NCBI RefSeq assembly: GCF_010994755.1
Contig: NZ_WHSB02000005.1
Span: forward strand, 31,271-95,270
From: Shinella lacus
Lineage (GTDB): Bacteria > Pseudomonadota > Alphaproteobacteria > Rhizobiales > Rhizobiaceae
Reading direction: 5' to 3'
DNA: 64,000 nucleotides
Shown: positions 27,202 to 37,736 of the stretch, in pieces
Layout of the letters: each line of letters starts with the position of its first letter
Position numbering within the stretch: position 1 is the first letter of the stretch
Program-made: the position numbers and the translations under genes
Notes under the pieces: generated by a model
What the model was told of the DNA's origin: nothing
The model's input: only the letters and a program-made list of their open reading frames with translations
Databases searched by the model: none

Positions 27202-29183
27202 GCGGCCTCCTCGGGCTCCAGCGAGAGCAGCAGCGCGCCTTCCGCCACCTGATCGCCGACCGCGACCGGCACCGTCGCCACCACGCCATCGCGGGGTGCT
27301 GCCAGCACCAGCTCCATCTTCATCGCCTCCATGGTGACGAGCGCATCACCCTTGGCGACGCGCGCACCCGGCTCTGCCGAGACGATGCGGACCAGTCCTG
27401 GCATGGGGGCCGAAAGCCGATCGCCGCCAGCCGTCGCCTCGCCATGATGGCCGGCCTCTTCGGCGATAGCGAAGGTGTGGGCGTGGCCGGCGAAGAAGAC
27501 GAGGATATCAGTCCCTTCGCGATGCACGGTTGCGGACAAAACCCGGTCTTCAAACGCTACGCGGACGGAACGTCCGTCGGTCGATTTCACGGCGATATCG
27601 GTGATGATGCCGTTATGTTCGACATGGAAGCGATTTTTCTCGCGCGCTGTCACGCGCAGCGCATGTTCCGCATCGCCGTGATCAAGGAAAACCGTCTGCG
27701 CCGCCTCGCCCCACAGCCGGAAGCTGCGGAGATGGCCCCATGGATCCGGATCGGCCGGGGCTTCGAGGAAACCGAGCGCCGACAAAGCGGCCAGCGCAAA
27801 GGCCTCCTCCGAGGCGTCGGGTTCGTTGAGCAGGCTTTCGCCCGCGCGGCCGATCAGGCCCGTATCGACGTCGCCCGCCGCAAAGGCCGGCAGGCGGCAG
27901 AGGCGGGCGAGGAAACCGGCATTGGTCGTGACCCCGCCGACGCGGCAGGTTTCGAGCGCCGTTTCCAGCTTTGCCAACGCCTCCGCGCGGGTGCGGCCGT
28001 GCACGATCACCTTGGCGATCATCGGGTCGTAATAGGGCGTGATCAGGTCGCCGGCACGCACGCCGGAATCGGTGCGGGCGTCCTGCGGCAGGTCAAAGAC
28101 GGAGAGGCGGCCGGTCGCGGGCAGGAAATCGCGCGCCGGGTTTTCCGCGTAGAGCCGCGCCTCGAAGGCCCAGCCGTTAATCGAAAGCTCCTCCTGCCGT
28201 TTCGCCAACGGTCCGCCAGCGGCGACGTGGAGCTGCCATTCGACGAGGTCGAGGCCGGTGATCGCCTCCGTCACGGGATGCTCGACCTGGAGGCGCGTGT
28301 TCATTTCCATGAAGTAGAAGCGGTCCTGCCGGAGCCCCTCGGAGACGTCGGCGATGAACTCGACGGTGCCGGCGCCGCTATAGCCGATCGCTGCGGCTGC
28401 TCGCACCGCAGCCTGCCCCATCGCCGCGCGCATTTCCGCCGTCATGCCGGGGGCCGGGGCCTCCTCGATCACCTTCTGGTGCCGGCGCTGGAGGGAGCAG
28501 TCGCGCTCGAAAAGGTGCACGACATTGCCGTGTTTATCGCCGAAAACCTGCACCTCGATGTGGCGGGGTTTCGTCATGTATTTTTCGACGAGCACGCGGC
28601 CGTCGCCGAAGGCGCTTTCGCCCTCGCGCCGGGCGCTTTCCAGCGCGGCGGCAAAATCGGCGGGGCGCTCGACACGCCGCATGCCCTTGCCGCCACCGCC
28701 GGCGCGCGCCTTGATCAGCACCGGATAGCCCATGGCCTCGGCCTCGCCGGCAAGGAAGGCGGCGTCCTGCCGCTCGCCATGGTAGCCGGGCACGACGGGC
28801 ACGCCCGCCTTTTCCATCAGCGCCTTGGCCGCATCCTTGAGGCCCATGGCGCGGATGGCGCTCGCCGAAGGACCGATGAAGACGAGGCCGGCCGCCTCCA
28901 CCGCCTCGACGAAATCCGGGTTTTCCGACAGGAACCCGTAGCCGGGATGCACGGCTTCGGCGCCGCTCGCCTTGGCCGCCTCGATGATCGCCGGAATGTT
29001 CAGGTAGCTTTTTGCCGCCTCCGCCGGGCCGATGCGGATCGCCTCGTCGGCCATCGCGACATGCAGCGCATCGCGGTCGGCATCGGAAAAGACGGCGACC
29101 GTCGAAACGCCCACCTGCCGGGCGGTGCGGATGACGCGGCAGGCGATTTCGCCGCGGTTGGCGATGAGGATTTTTCTGAACAT
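27198..29183 (-). CDS. liuD: 3-Methylcrotonyl-CoA carboxylase biotin-carboxylase/biotin-carrier subunit (alpha)
   Basis: 661 residues. Carboxylates biotin with ATP and bicarbonate. Domains: biotin carboxylase (1-about 445; ILIANRGEIACRVIRTAR, GGGGKGM ATP loop, RDCSLQRRHQKVIEEAP, MNTRLQVEHPVTE), a middle BT-like region, and a biotinyl domain with EAMKMEL (biotin on Lys622), 40 residues from the end. The assignment to methylcrotonyl-CoA, rather than propionyl- or acetyl-CoA, rests on the surrounding liu genes. It overlaps liuE by four nt and follows ridA by 15 nt. Confidence 0.94.
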   Translation of the reverse strand: MFRKILIANRGEIACRVIRTARQVGVSTVAVFSDADRDALHVAMADEAIRIGPAEAAKSYLNIPAIIEAAKASGAEAVHPGYGFLSENPDFVEAVEAAGLVFIGPSASAIRAMGLKDAAKALMEKAGVPVVPGYHGERQDAAFLAGEAEAMGYPVLIKARAGGGGKGMRRVERPADFAAALESARREGESAFGDGRVLVEKYMTKPRHIEVQVFGDKHGNVVHLFERDCSLQRRHQKVIEEAPAPGMTAEMRAAMGQAAVRAAAAIGYSGAGTVEFIADVSEGLRQDRFYFMEMNTRLQVEHPVTEAITGLDLVEWQLHVAAGGPLAKRQEELSINGWAFEARLYAENPARDFLPATGRLSVFDLPQDARTDSGVRAGDLITPYYDPMIAKVIVHGRTRAEALAKLETALETCRVGGVTTNAGFLARLCRLPAFAAGDVDTGLIGRAGESLLNEPDASEEAFALAALSALGFLEAPADPDPWGHLRSFRLWGEAAQTVFLDHGDAEHALRVTAREKNRFHVEHNGIITDIAVKSTDGRSVRVAFEDRVLSATVHREGTDILVFFAGHAHTFAIAEEAGHHGEATAGGDRLSAPMPGLVRIVSAEPGARVAKGDALVTMEAMKMELVLAAPRDGVVATVPVAVGDQVAEGALLLSLEPEEAA

Positions 29184-29198
29184 CCCAGATCCGGCTTT

Positions 29199-29582
29199 CT
29201 ATTGCGCTGCTATGGCTTCGACTTCCAGCAGCCACTTCTCGTCGAAGATCGAGCAGATGACGACGCTCATCGCCGGCGCGTTGGCGCCAAGATAGTCGCT
29301 GCGGATCTCGCGATTGGCGGTGGCGTGGTGGCGGTCGGAAAGGTAGGTCGTGACCTTGACGAGGTCGGACTTCGCCATGCCGGCAGCCTTCAACTGGGCA
29401 TCGATATTGCGCCAGACAAGCCGGGCTTGCGCCTCGAAACCCTCCGGCACCTTGTCGTCGTCCGAAACGGGGATCTGGCCGCTGATGAACACCAGCGTCT
29501 TGAAATCCTCGATCTTCACGGCTTGCGAGTAACCACCGCGCGGGTCGGGCGCGTTCTTGGCATTGATCGATTCGCGGTTCAT
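29199..29582 (-). CDS. RidA-family (YjgF/YER057c/UK114) protein
   Basis: 127 residues from ATG 29582, which follows GAGGAGGGAAG. RidA proteins hydrolyse reactive enamine/imine intermediates made by PLP enzymes. Seen: GGYSQAVKIEDF at the N-terminal strand, FISGQIPVSDD, and DLVKVTTYLSD in the middle. The usual C-terminal arginine motif (R in xxxxRxxVxV) is replaced by NAPAMSVVICSIFDE, so it may belong to a RidA subgroup without the classical imine-hydrolase residue. It sits between the two methylcrotonyl-CoA carboxylase genes, within 13-15 nt of each, so it is part of the operon. Confidence 0.9.
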   Translation of the reverse strand: MNRESINAKNAPDPRGGYSQAVKIEDFKTLVFISGQIPVSDDDKVPEGFEAQARLVWRNIDAQLKAAGMAKSDLVKVTTYLSDRHHATANREIRSDYLGANAPAMSVVICSIFDEKWLLEVEAIAAQ

Positions 29583-29595
29583 GGACTTCCCTCCT

Positions 29596-31203
29596 CTACA
29601 TCCGGAAAATGCCGAAACGGGTGGGCTCGATCGGCGCATTGAGCGCCGCCGAGAGCGAGAGCGCCAGCACGTCGCGCGTCTTGCGCGGATCGACGATGCC
29701 GTCGTCCCAAAGCCGCGCCGAGGCGTAGAGCGGGTGGCTCTGGCGGGCGAACATGTCGATGGTCGGCTGCTTGAAGGCGGCCTCCTCCTCGGCGCTCCAG
29801 CTACCGCCCGAGCGCTCGATGCCCTCGCGCTTGACGGTCGCCAGCACGCCGGCCGCCTGCTCGCCGCCCATCACGGAGATGCGGCTGTTCGGCCAGGTCC
29901 AGAGGAAACGCGGCGAATAGGCCCGGCCGCACATGCCGTAATTGCCGGCGCCGTAGGAGCCGCCGATCAGCACGGTGAGTTTGGGCACGTTGGCTGTCGC
30001 GACTGCCATGACGAGCTTGGCCCCGTTCTTGGCGATGCCCTCCGCCTCGTATTTGCGGCCGACCATGAAGCCGGTGATGTTTTGCAGAAAGACGAGCGGG
30101 ATGCCGCGCTGGGCGCAGAGCTCGATGAAATGCGCGCCCTTCAGCGCGGCCTCGGAGAAGAGCACGCCGTTGTTGGCAATGATGCCGACGGTGAGGCCAT
30201 GCAGGGCGGCAAAGCCACAGACGAGCGTCGTGCCGAAGCGGGCCTTGAACTCATCGAAGCGGGAACCGTCAACCACGCGGGTGATCACCTCACGCACGTC
30301 ATAGGGCGTGCGGGTGTCGGCGGGCACGATGCCGAGCAGCTCTTCCGGGTCATAGAGCGGGGCGTCGCCGTCGCTAGATTTGGTAATCTTAGGCTTACGC
30401 GTGTTGAGATTAGCGGCGATCTGGCGGGCGATGGCGAGCGCATGGCGGTCGTCGCGGGCGAGGTGATCAGCGACGCCGGAGAGGCGCGTGTGCACGTCAC
30501 CGCCGCCGAGGTCTTCGGCCGTCACGATCTCGCCCGTCGCGGCCTTAACCAGCGGCGGGCCGGCGAGGAAGATCGTGCCCTGGTTCTCGACGATCACGGT
30601 CTCGTCGCTCATTGCCGGCACATATGCGCCGCCCGCCGTGCAACTTCCCATGACAACGGCGACCTGTGGGATGCCGGCGGCGGACATCTGCGCCTGGTTG
30701 TAGAAGATGCGGCCGAAATGATCGCGGTCGGGGAACACCTCGTCCTGGTTCGGCAGGTTGGCGCCACCGGAATCGACGAGGTAGATGCAGGGCAGCCGGT
30801 TCTCGGCCGCGATCTCTTGCGCACGCAGATGTTTTTTCACGGTAATCGGGTAGTAGGTGCCGCCTTTCACCGTGGCGTCGTTGCAGACGATCATGCATTC
30901 GCGGCCGGAGACGCGGCCGATGCCGGCAATCATGCCGCCGGAGGGCGAGGCGCCGTCATAGAGACCGTGGCCGGCGGTGAGGCCGATTTCGAGGAAGGGG
31001 GAGCCCGGATCGAGCAGTTGCGCGACGCGGTCGCGCGGCAGCAGTTTGCCGCGGGAAACGTGGCGGTCGCGCGCCTTGGCGCCACCGCCATCCATGGCGA
31101 GGCTTGTGGCCGCCTCCACCAGCGCCAGCGCGTCGAGCATTGCCTTGCGGTTTGCCGCAAAGGTCTCGCTGCGAGTGTTCACGGCCGAGGGGATGACCGG
31201 CAT
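29596..31203 (-). CDS. liuB: 3-Methylcrotonyl-CoA carboxylase carboxyltransferase subunit (beta)
   Basis: 535 residues. Transfers CO2 from carboxybiotin to 3-methylcrotonyl-CoA. Crotonase-type carboxyltransferase domains with [55 protein letters not shown] (first oxyanion region), [16 protein letters not shown] and [16 protein letters not shown] (second). These match MCC beta rather than propionyl-CoA carboxylase. I chose ATG 31203, which overlaps the liuA TGA by one base (TGATG) and has AGGAG eight nt upstream; GTG 31206 is an alternative. Confidence 0.95.
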   Translation of the reverse strand: MPVIPSAVNTRSETFAANRKAMLDALALVEAATSLAMDGGGAKARDRHVSRGKLLPRDRVAQLLDPGSPFLEIGLTAGHGLYDGASPSGGMIAGIGRVSGRECMIVCNDATVKGGTYYPITVKKHLRAQEIAAENRLPCIYLVDSGGANLPNQDEVFPDRDHFGRIFYNQAQMSAAGIPQVAVVMGSCTAGGAYVPAMSDETVIVENQGTIFLAGPPLVKAATGEIVTAEDLGGGDVHTRLSGVADHLARDDRHALAIARQIAANLNTRKPKITKSSDGDAPLYDPEELLGIVPADTRTPYDVREVITRVVDGSRFDEFKARFGTTLVCGFAALHGLTVGIIANNGVLFSEAALKGAHFIELCAQRGIPLVFLQNITGFMVGRKYEAEGIAKNGAKLVMAVATANVPKLTVLIGGSYGAGNYGMCGRAYSPRFLWTWPNSRISVMGGEQAAGVLATVKREGIERSGGSWSAEEEAAFKQPTIDMFARQSHPLYASARLWDDGIVDPRKTRDVLALSLSAALNAPIEPTRFGIFRM

Positions 31204-32366
31204 CACAGCGTCTCCTGGAAGATTTCGCGGCCGATCAGCATGCGGCGGATTTCCGACGTGCCGGCGCCGATCTCGTAGAGTTTGGCGTCGCGCAGCAGGC
31301 GGCCGGTCGGGTAGTCGTTGATGTAGCCGTTGCCGCCGAGCGCCTGAATGGCTTCGAGCGCGAGCTTCGTCGCCATTTCGGCGGAGAAGAGGATGCAGCC
31401 GGCGGCGTCCTTGCGCGTCGTCTCGCCGCGGTCGCAGGCGCTCGCGACGGCATAGACATAGGCGCGCGCGGCGTTGAAGGCGACATACATGTCGGCGACC
31501 TTGCCCTGCATCAGCTGGAACTCGCCGATCGACTGGCCGAACTGTTTTCGCTCGTGCAGGTAGGGCACGACCACGTCGAGGCAGGCGGCCATGATGCCGA
31601 GCGGGCCTCCGGACAGCACGACGCGCTCATAATCGAGGCCGGACATCAGCACGTTGACGCCGCGCCCGACCGTGCCCATCACGTTCTCCTCCGGCACCTC
31701 GCAATCGGTAAAGACGAGTTCGCAGGTGTTGGAGCCGCGCATGCCGAGCTTGTCGAGTTTCTGGGCGGTCGAGAAACCGGCAAAGCCCTTCTCGATCAGG
31801 AAGGCGGTGATGCCGCGGGAGCCGGCCTCCGGGTCGGTCTTGGCGTAGACCACCAGCACGTCCGCATCGGGGCCGTTGGTGATCCACATCTTGTTACCGT
31901 TCAGCACATAGCGGTCGCCGCGCTTTTCGGCCTTGAGCTTCATGGAGACGACATCGGAGCCCGCACCCGGCTCGGACATGGCCAGCGCGCCGACATTCTC
32001 GCCGGAAATCAGCTTCGGCAGGTATTTCTGGCGCTGCTCCGGCGTCGCGTTGCGCACGAGCTGGTTGACGCAGAGGTTGGAATGGGCGCCGTAGCTGAGG
32101 CCCACCGAGGCCGAGGCGCGGCTGATCTCCTCCATCGCCACGCAATGGGCGACATAGCCCATGCCGGAGCCGCCATAGCTCTCCGGCGCGGTGATGCCGA
32201 GCAGGCCGAGATCGCCCATCTCGCGCCAGAGCGGCATGGGGAAAGTGTTGCTGCGGTCGATTTCGGCGGCCTGCGGGGCGATGCGATCCGTCGCGAAGCG
32301 CCGCACGCTTTCGCGCAACGCCTCGATATCTTCGCCGAGCCCGAAACTCATTCCGGCTTCATACAT
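31203..32366 (-). CDS. liuA: Isovaleryl-CoA dehydrogenase
   Basis: 387 residues from ATG 32366 with GGGGAGGA upstream. FAD enzyme that oxidises isovaleryl-CoA to 3-methylcrotonyl-CoA. Acyl-CoA dehydrogenase signatures: [20 protein letters not shown] (FAD/substrate contact), [29 protein letters not shown], and near the C-terminus [20 protein letters not shown]. The [18 protein letters not shown] segment carries the catalytic Glu at the position used by isovaleryl-CoA dehydrogenases, which differs from most acyl-CoA dehydrogenases. First of the contiguous liu genes. Confidence 0.94.
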   Translation of the reverse strand: MYEAGMSFGLGEDIEALRESVRRFATDRIAPQAAEIDRSNTFPMPLWREMGDLGLLGITAPESYGGSGMGYVAHCVAMEEISRASASVGLSYGAHSNLCVNQLVRNATPEQRQKYLPKLISGENVGALAMSEPGAGSDVVSMKLKAEKRGDRYVLNGNKMWITNGPDADVLVVYAKTDPEAGSRGITAFLIEKGFAGFSTAQKLDKLGMRGSNTCELVFTDCEVPEENVMGTVGRGVNVLMSGLDYERVVLSGGPLGIMAACLDVVVPYLHERKQFGQSIGEFQLMQGKVADMYVAFNAARAYVYAVASACDRGETTRKDAAGCILFSAEMATKLALEAIQALGGNGYINDYPTGRLLRDAKLYEIGAGTSEIRRMLIGREIFQETL

Positions 32367-32391
32367 GTTCGTCCTCCCCAATTTCGCGACC

Positions 32392-35300
32392 TCAGGCGGC
32401 CGTCTTCTGCTGCCCTGCCGTGTCGAAGGCCGCGCGCATCTGCGGCTCACGCGCCCTCACCCGCCTTGCCGCCTCCTCCTTCACCGGCCCATAACCGCGA
32501 ATCTCGCCGTAAAGCGAGAGAAGCGCAACGGCGGCGTCGAGCGTCTCGCGGCAAAGATTTTGCAGCACATGCGCCACCAGCGCCTCGTAATCGGCGATAA
32601 GCTGTCGTTCCATGCGGCGTTCTTCCGTGCGGCCGAACGGGTCGAAGGCCGTGCCGCGCAAGCCCTTGAGCTTTGCAAGTAGCCCGAAGGCCGGCAGCAT
32701 CCAGCGGCCGAAGCGGCGTTTTTTCGGTCGGCCATTGGTGTCCTCGCCCTTCAGGAACGGCGGCGCGAGGTTGAAGGCGATGCGGTAATTTCCTTCGAAC
32801 TGCTCCGTCAGCCCCGCCTTGAAGGCCGGATCGGTGAAGAGCCGTGCCACCTCGTATTCGTCCTTGTAGGCGAGGAGCTGGGCGTAGACATGGGCGACGG
32901 CGCGGGTCAGCCGGTCGTCCGGCCCGAGCGCCTTTTCCGCCTGGCGGACCTTGTCGACGAGGGTGGTGTAGCGGCCGGCAAGCGCCGTGTTCTGATAGGC
33001 CGTGAGATGCTTGACGCGGTGGGCGATCAGCTCTGCTGTCGCCATGGTTTCCAGCGTTGCGGTGCGTTTTCCCGGCTCCAGCAAGCGCTCGGCGCGGGCG
33101 GGATCGGCGGCGATCAGGCGGCCCCAGCCGAATGCGGAGAGCGTGGCATCAACCGCCACGCCGTTCAGCGCGATCGCCTGTTCGATCGACTGGCGCGTCA
33201 GCGGGATCAGGCCCTTCTGCCAGGCAAAGCCGGTCATCAGGATGTTCGTCGCCATGGCGTTGCCGGCGACCTTTTCCGCGATCGTCGTAAAATCGAGCAG
33301 GTGCGAGGGCTCACGAAGGGCCGCGCGTACCGTGCTCTCGACATCGCCGCGGCGGAAGTCGAAGTCGCGTTTGCGCACGAAATCGGCGACCGGCGTCAGC
33401 TTGGTGTTGACGACGCCCGTCGTGCGGTGGTGGTCGCAGAGCGTTACGGCGTCCTTGGAGGAGGCTACGACATCGTCGGCGGCGATCAGCAGGTCCGCGC
33501 CGCCGGTGATGATGCGCGGCGAGGAGACGTCCTGGTCGGAGAGGCCGATGCGAAGGTGGCTCATCACGGCGCCGCCCTTTTGCGCAAGGCCGGCCATGTC
33601 GAGGATCATCGGCGACTTGCCGTCGAGATGGGCGGCCATGCCGAGGATGGCGCTGATGGTGAGGATGCCCGTGCCGCCGATGCCGGCGATGGCGACATTG
33701 TAGGAGCGGTCGCCGATCCGGACGATCTCCGGTTCGGGGATGCCCGTGAGATCCGGGTTCGAGCGCGCGGTCTTGCGCAGGCGACCGCCTTCCACCGTCA
33801 CGAAGGAGGGGCAAAAGCCCTTGAGGCAGGAATAGTCCTTGTTGCAGGTCGACTGGTTGATCTTGCGCTTGCGGCCGAGTTCCGTGTCGAGCGGCTCGAC
33901 GGAGACGCAGTTCGACTGGGTGGAACAGTCACCGCAGCCTTCGCAGACGGCCGGGTTGATCATCAGGCGGACCGGCGGGTCCTCCATCAGGCCGCGCGAG
34001 CGGCGGCGGCGCTTTTCGGCCGCACAGGTCTGCACGTAGACGATCGCCGAACAGCCGGGCGCCTCGCGGATATCGCGCATCACCCGGTCCATCTCGTCGC
34101 GGTGGCGAATGATGACACCGGGTGCGAGCATGGACGGCGAGTAGGCTTCCGGATGATCGGAGACGAGATAGATCGGCGCGACGCCTTCGTCGTGGATCTG
34201 CCGCGTCACCGCCTCGGGGCTGATCGGACCGTCGACGGCCTGCCCGCCGGTCATCGCCACCGCGTCGTTATAGAGCAGCTTGTAGGTGATGTTGACGCGT
34301 GCGGCGACCGACTGGCGGATCGCGAGAATACCGGAATGGTAATAGGTGCCATCGCCGAGATTGACGAAGATGTGCTTTTCATCGGTGAAGGGCGCGATGC
34401 CCGACCACGGCACGCCCTCGGCGCCCATATGGGTGAAGGTCGTGGTGTCGCGGTCCATCCACTGGACCATGTAATGACAGCCGATGCCGGCCGTGGCGCG
34501 GCTTCCTTCGGGCACCTTCGTGGACGTGTTGTGCGGACAGCCGGAGCAGAAATAGGGCACGCGCTCGATGGGGGCGGCGTGCGCCTTTCGGATCTTCTCG
34601 CGCTCCAGCAGGTAGGCGAGCTCGTCGGCGATGACCTTCTTGAGGCCGGCGTCGAACTCGAAATGCAGGAGGCGCGCGGCAATCGCCCGGGCCACCATGC
34701 CAACCGTCAGCGCCTGAGACAGCGGCAGGAACGCATGGTCCTCATGGTCGAACTTGCCGATGATGCGCGGGCGCTCGCCGTGATGCCAGTTGAAAAGCTG
34801 CTGCTTGATCTGGTTTTCGATGATCTCGCGGCGTTCCTCGACGACGAGCACCTCTTCGAGGCCCTGCGAGAACTCGCGCACGCCTTCCGGCTCCAGCGGC
34901 CAGGGCATGCGGACCTTGTAGATGCGCATGCCGATCTCGGCCATCTCGGCCGGGCCGAGGGAGAGCTCCTTCAGCGCTTGGAGCACATCCTCATAGGCCT
35001 TGCCGGACGCTATGATGCCGAAGCGTGCCTTCGGAACGTCATGCGTCACCTCATCCACGCGGTTGGCGCGAGCAAAGGCGATTGCGGCATATCCCTTGTA
35101 GGTCTGCAGCCGCTCGTCCTGCGGCAATGGCGGATCGGGCCAGCGCAGGCTGAGGCCGCCGGGCGGCAGATCGAAATTCTCGGGCAGGACGAACTGGCGG
35201 CGCTCGCCGGCGAGATCGACGGAGGCCGTGGTCTCGACCGTATCGGAAATGAACTTCATGCCGACCCAGCAGCCGGAATAGCGCGACATGGCAGTGCCGA

Positions 35301-35853
35301 GCAGGCCGTATTCGACGAATTCGTGGATCGACGAGGGATAGAGCACCGGCATCAGCGCCGACATGAAGGCGTGGTCGGACTGGTGCGGGATGGAGGACGA
35401 CTTTGCCGAATGGTCGTCGCCGGCAAAACAGAGAACGCCGCCATGTTTCGAGGTGCCGGCGGCATTGGCGTGCTTGAACACGTCGCCGCAGCGATCGACG
35501 CCCGGCCCCTTGCCGTACCAGTAGCCGGCGACGCCATCCTTCAGCGCGCCGGGCGAAAGATGGAGCTGCTGGGTGCCCCAGACGGCGGCGGCGGCCAGGT
35601 CCTCGTTGACGCCCGGCCGGAACACGATGTCGTGCGCCGCCAGGTGCTTGCCGGCTTTGGCCAGCTGCTGGTCGTAACTTCCGAGTGGCGATCCGCGATA
35701 ACCCGAGATGAATGCGGCGGTGTTCAGCCCCGCGGCACGGTCGCGCCGCATCTGAACGATCGGCAGGCGCACGAGTGCCTGGATGCCGGAAAGGAAGATC
35801 CTCCCACTTTCCGCCGTATACTTGTCCTCGAGAGAAAAGCTCTGCTTCAGCAT
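32392..35853 (-). CDS. Indolepyruvate ferredoxin oxidoreductase-family fused enzyme
   Basis: 1153 residues. The family oxidatively decarboxylates 2-oxoacids (arylpyruvates, possibly branched-chain ones) to acyl-CoA with thiamine diphosphate and Fe-S clusters. Order: N-terminal alpha-type pyrimidine-binding region ([34 protein letters not shown]), a TPP-binding region ([19 protein letters not shown]), a cysteine-rich part ([20 protein letters not shown], then [15 protein letters not shown]), and a C-terminal gamma-type domain ([20 protein letters not shown]). Only 25 nt separate it from liuA, so it is probably expressed with leucine catabolism. The substrate is unproven. Confidence 0.9.
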   Translation of the reverse strand: MLKQSFSLEDKYTAESGRIFLSGIQALVRLPIVQMRRDRAAGLNTAAFISGYRGSPLGSYDQQLAKAGKHLAAHDIVFRPGVNEDLAAAAVWGTQQLHLSPGALKDGVAGYWYGKGPGVDRCGDVFKHANAAGTSKHGGVLCFAGDDHSAKSSSIPHQSDHAFMSALMPVLYPSSIHEFVEYGLLGTAMSRYSGCWVGMKFISDTVETTASVDLAGERRQFVLPENFDLPPGGLSLRWPDPPLPQDERLQTYKGYAAIAFARANRVDEVTHDVPKARFGIIASGKAYEDVLQALKELSLGPAEMAEIGMRIYKVRMPWPLEPEGVREFSQGLEEVLVVEERREIIENQIKQQLFNWHHGERPRIIGKFDHEDHAFLPLSQALTVGMVARAIAARLLHFEFDAGLKKVIADELAYLLEREKIRKAHAAPIERVPYFCSGCPHNTSTKVPEGSRATAGIGCHYMVQWMDRDTTTFTHMGAEGVPWSGIAPFTDEKHIFVNLGDGTYYHSGILAIRQSVAARVNITYKLLYNDAVAMTGGQAVDGPISPEAVTRQIHDEGVAPIYLVSDHPEAYSPSMLAPGVIIRHRDEMDRVMRDIREAPGCSAIVYVQTCAAEKRRRRSRGLMEDPPVRLMINPAVCEGCGDCSTQSNCVSVEPLDTELGRKRKINQSTCNKDYSCLKGFCPSFVTVEGGRLRKTARSNPDLTGIPEPEIVRIGDRSYNVAIAGIGGTGILTISAILGMAAHLDGKSPMILDMAGLAQKGGAVMSHLRIGLSDQDVSSPRIITGGADLLIAADDVVASSKDAVTLCDHHRTTGVVNTKLTPVADFVRKRDFDFRRGDVESTVRAALREPSHLLDFTTIAEKVAGNAMATNILMTGFAWQKGLIPLTRQSIEQAIALNGVAVDATLSAFGWGRLIAADPARAERLLEPGKRTATLETMATAELIAHRVKHLTAYQNTALAGRYTTLVDKVRQAEKALGPDDRLTRAVAHVYAQLLAYKDEYEVARLFTDPAFKAGLTEQFEGNYRIAFNLAPPFLKGEDTNGRPKKRRFGRWMLPAFGLLAKLKGLRGTAFDPFGRTEERRMERQLIADYEALVAHVLQNLCRETLDAAVALLSLYGEIRGYGPVKEEAARRVRAREPQMRAAFDTAGQQKTAA

Positions 35854-36017
35854 GACTTCCTCCTCGATGGCCCTCCTCCGTGAAAGCCATCCTCCATATG
35901 TAGGAGCCTACGCCTGGATTGGGAGGAGCGGGTCCTTATTTTCCCCTTGCAGCATCACGATTTAGGGATGGCATCCGCAAAGCGGGCCTCTCGACGCAAA
36001 GCCATCCTAGTGGCGCG

Positions 36018-36470
36018 TCAGATCGGTACGCGGTGCGTGTTCTTCAGCTCGTCAAGGGCGAAGCTGGAATTGACGAAACCGACGCCCGGAAGCTTCAGCA
36101 GCGCCTTCTTCAGGATCTCCTCGTACTGGCGCACATTGCTCGTCAGCACGCGCAGAACATAGTCGTGCTCGCCGGTCATCGAATAACATTGCACGACCTC
36201 CGGCATGTTCTTCACCGCCTTCTCGAACTCCAGCAGCGTCTCCTCGTCATGCTGCTTCAGCCGCACGAAACAGAAGACGGAAACCTCGAAGCCGACGAGT
36301 TTCGGGTCGATCGCGACGATGCGGCCGCGGATGATGCCGAGCCGCTCCATCTCCTTGATGCGCCGCCAGCACGGCGTGTGGCTGAGGCCGACGCGCTCGC
36401 CGATCTCGGCGACCGTCAGGTCCGGTTCGCTCTGGAGCAGCCGCAGGATCTTGCGGCTCGTCTCGTCCAT
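36018..36470 (-). CDS. Lrp/AsnC-family transcriptional regulator
   Basis: 150 residues from ATG 36470 (GAGGGCGGC upstream); an ATG at 36485 lacks a ribosome site. N-terminal winged helix-turn-helix (DETSRKILRLLQSEPDLTVA and LSHTPCWRRIKEME), C-terminal RAM ligand-binding domain (VQCYSMTGEHDYVLRVLT). Such proteins sense amino acids. It lies upstream of, and on the same strand as, the oxidoreductase and liu genes, and so is a good candidate to control them, perhaps through leucine or a 2-oxoacid. The intergenic 35854-36017 would hold the operator. Confidence 0.93.
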   Translation of the reverse strand: MDETSRKILRLLQSEPDLTVAEIGERVGLSHTPCWRRIKEMERLGIIRGRIVAIDPKLVGFEVSVFCFVRLKQHDEETLLEFEKAVKNMPEVVQCYSMTGEHDYVLRVLTSNVRQYEEILKKALLKLPGVGFVNSSFALDELKNTHRVPI

Positions 36471-36488
36471 GCCGCCCTCGGCCATGGG

Positions 36489-37646
36489 CTAGAGAAGCCC
36501 GCGAGAGGAGAGATTGCGCATCAGCGCGGTGATGCCGAAGGTCCAGGGCGGGCATTCGGTGGAGAGGCGGACGGTGTTGGTGAGGGCGCCCAGTTCGGCA
36601 TTGGAGATCGTCACCCGGTCGCCGGTCTTGTGGGTGAAGCCCTGGCCCGGCACATCGCGGTCCTCGACCGGCGCAAACAGCGTGCCCATGAACAGCATGA
36701 AGCCATCGGGATATTGATGGTGCTTGCCGGTGGTCTGGGACACGAGGTCGAGCGGATCGCGGCTGATCTCGCGCATCGTGCTGCGGCCCTTCAGCACGAA
36801 ACCATCCTCGCCCTCAATCAGGAGGTCGAGATCGGCCTTGCGCACCTCATCGATCGCATAGGTCTCGTCGAACAGGCGGATGAAGGGGCCGATGGCGGAG
36901 GAGGCATTGTTGTCCTTCGCCTTGCCGAGCAGGAGCGCCGAGCGGCCCTCCACGTCGCGCAGGTTGACGTCGTTGCCGAGCGTCGCACCCTTAACGCGGC
37001 CCTGGCTATCGACGGCGAGCACGATTTCCGGCTCCGGATTGTTCCACTTGGAAATCGGATGCAGGCCGACCGAGGCGCCCCAGCCGACGGACGCCAGCAC
37101 CGGCGCCTTGGTGAAGACCTCCGCATCCGGCCCGATGCCGACTTCGAGATATTGCGACCAGACGCCCTCCTCGATCAGCGCCGCCTTGACCTTGGCGGCC
37201 GCTTCCGAGCCTGCCTTCAGGTCGCGCAGGCTGTCGCCGATGATGGCGGTGACGCGGCCGCGCACCTTTTCCGCCATGGCCGGATTGCCCGCGGCCTTCT
37301 CCTCGATCACACGTTCGATCATCGAGCGGGCGAAGGTGACGCCGCAGGCCTTGACGGCCTGGAGATCGCAGGGAGCGAGGAGGTGAAGGCGGGAGAAATC
37401 GCCCGCCCCTTCGACCGAGGTTTCGAGCACGGCGCCAACGGCGCCGAGAGATTCGCACGGCGCAGCGCGGGCAATCGCGGCCGGATCGTCCTTTTCCAGC
37501 AGATCGCGCATCGTCGGGAGATCCGCCGACGTGATGTCGAAGAGCGTGCCGTCGCGCACGACCACGATGGCCGGCCCCTGCACATCCGGCCGCCAGACGC
37601 GCCCGACAAAGGTTCCCTGCGAAAAATCTCCTGCCGTCACCGTCAC
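36489..37646 (-). CDS. Fumarylacetoacetate hydrolase-family protein
   Basis: 385 residues, longer than simple FAH-domain enzymes (about 280) and similar in size to a rhizobial group that includes sugar-acid dehydratases. Seen: a metal-binding segment in the central part (VGIGPDAEVFTKAPVLAS and PEPEIVLAVDSQGRVKGATL, with GNDVNLRDVEG). The substrate cannot be read from sequence; C-C hydrolase, dehydratase and decarboxylase activities all occur in this fold. Its stop lies 18 nt before the lrp start on the same strand, so the two may be co-transcribed. Confidence 0.82.
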   Translation of the reverse strand: MTVTAGDFSQGTFVGRVWRPDVQGPAIVVVRDGTLFDITSADLPTMRDLLEKDDPAAIARAAPCESLGAVGAVLETSVEGAGDFSRLHLLAPCDLQAVKACGVTFARSMIERVIEEKAAGNPAMAEKVRGRVTAIIGDSLRDLKAGSEAAAKVKAALIEEGVWSQYLEVGIGPDAEVFTKAPVLASVGWGASVGLHPISKWNNPEPEIVLAVDSQGRVKGATLGNDVNLRDVEGRSALLLGKAKDNNASSAIGPFIRLFDETYAIDEVRKADLDLLIEGEDGFVLKGRSTMREISRDPLDLVSQTTGKHHQYPDGFMLFMGTLFAPVEDRDVPGQGFTHKTGDRVTISNAELGALTNTVRLSTECPPWTFGITALMRNLSSRGLL

Positions 37647-37736
37647 GCGCGTTCCTCCCAGAATCCTCGTCCCGAGTTCTAGACCGAAAGAGGCGCCGGC
37701 GAACAGGGCGAAGACGGCCGCTGGCCGATTTTCCGC

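Noticed and set aside
32890..35883. 997-residue plus-strand frame over the ferredoxin oxidoreductase gene
   Set aside because: Antisense shadow without any recognisable domain.
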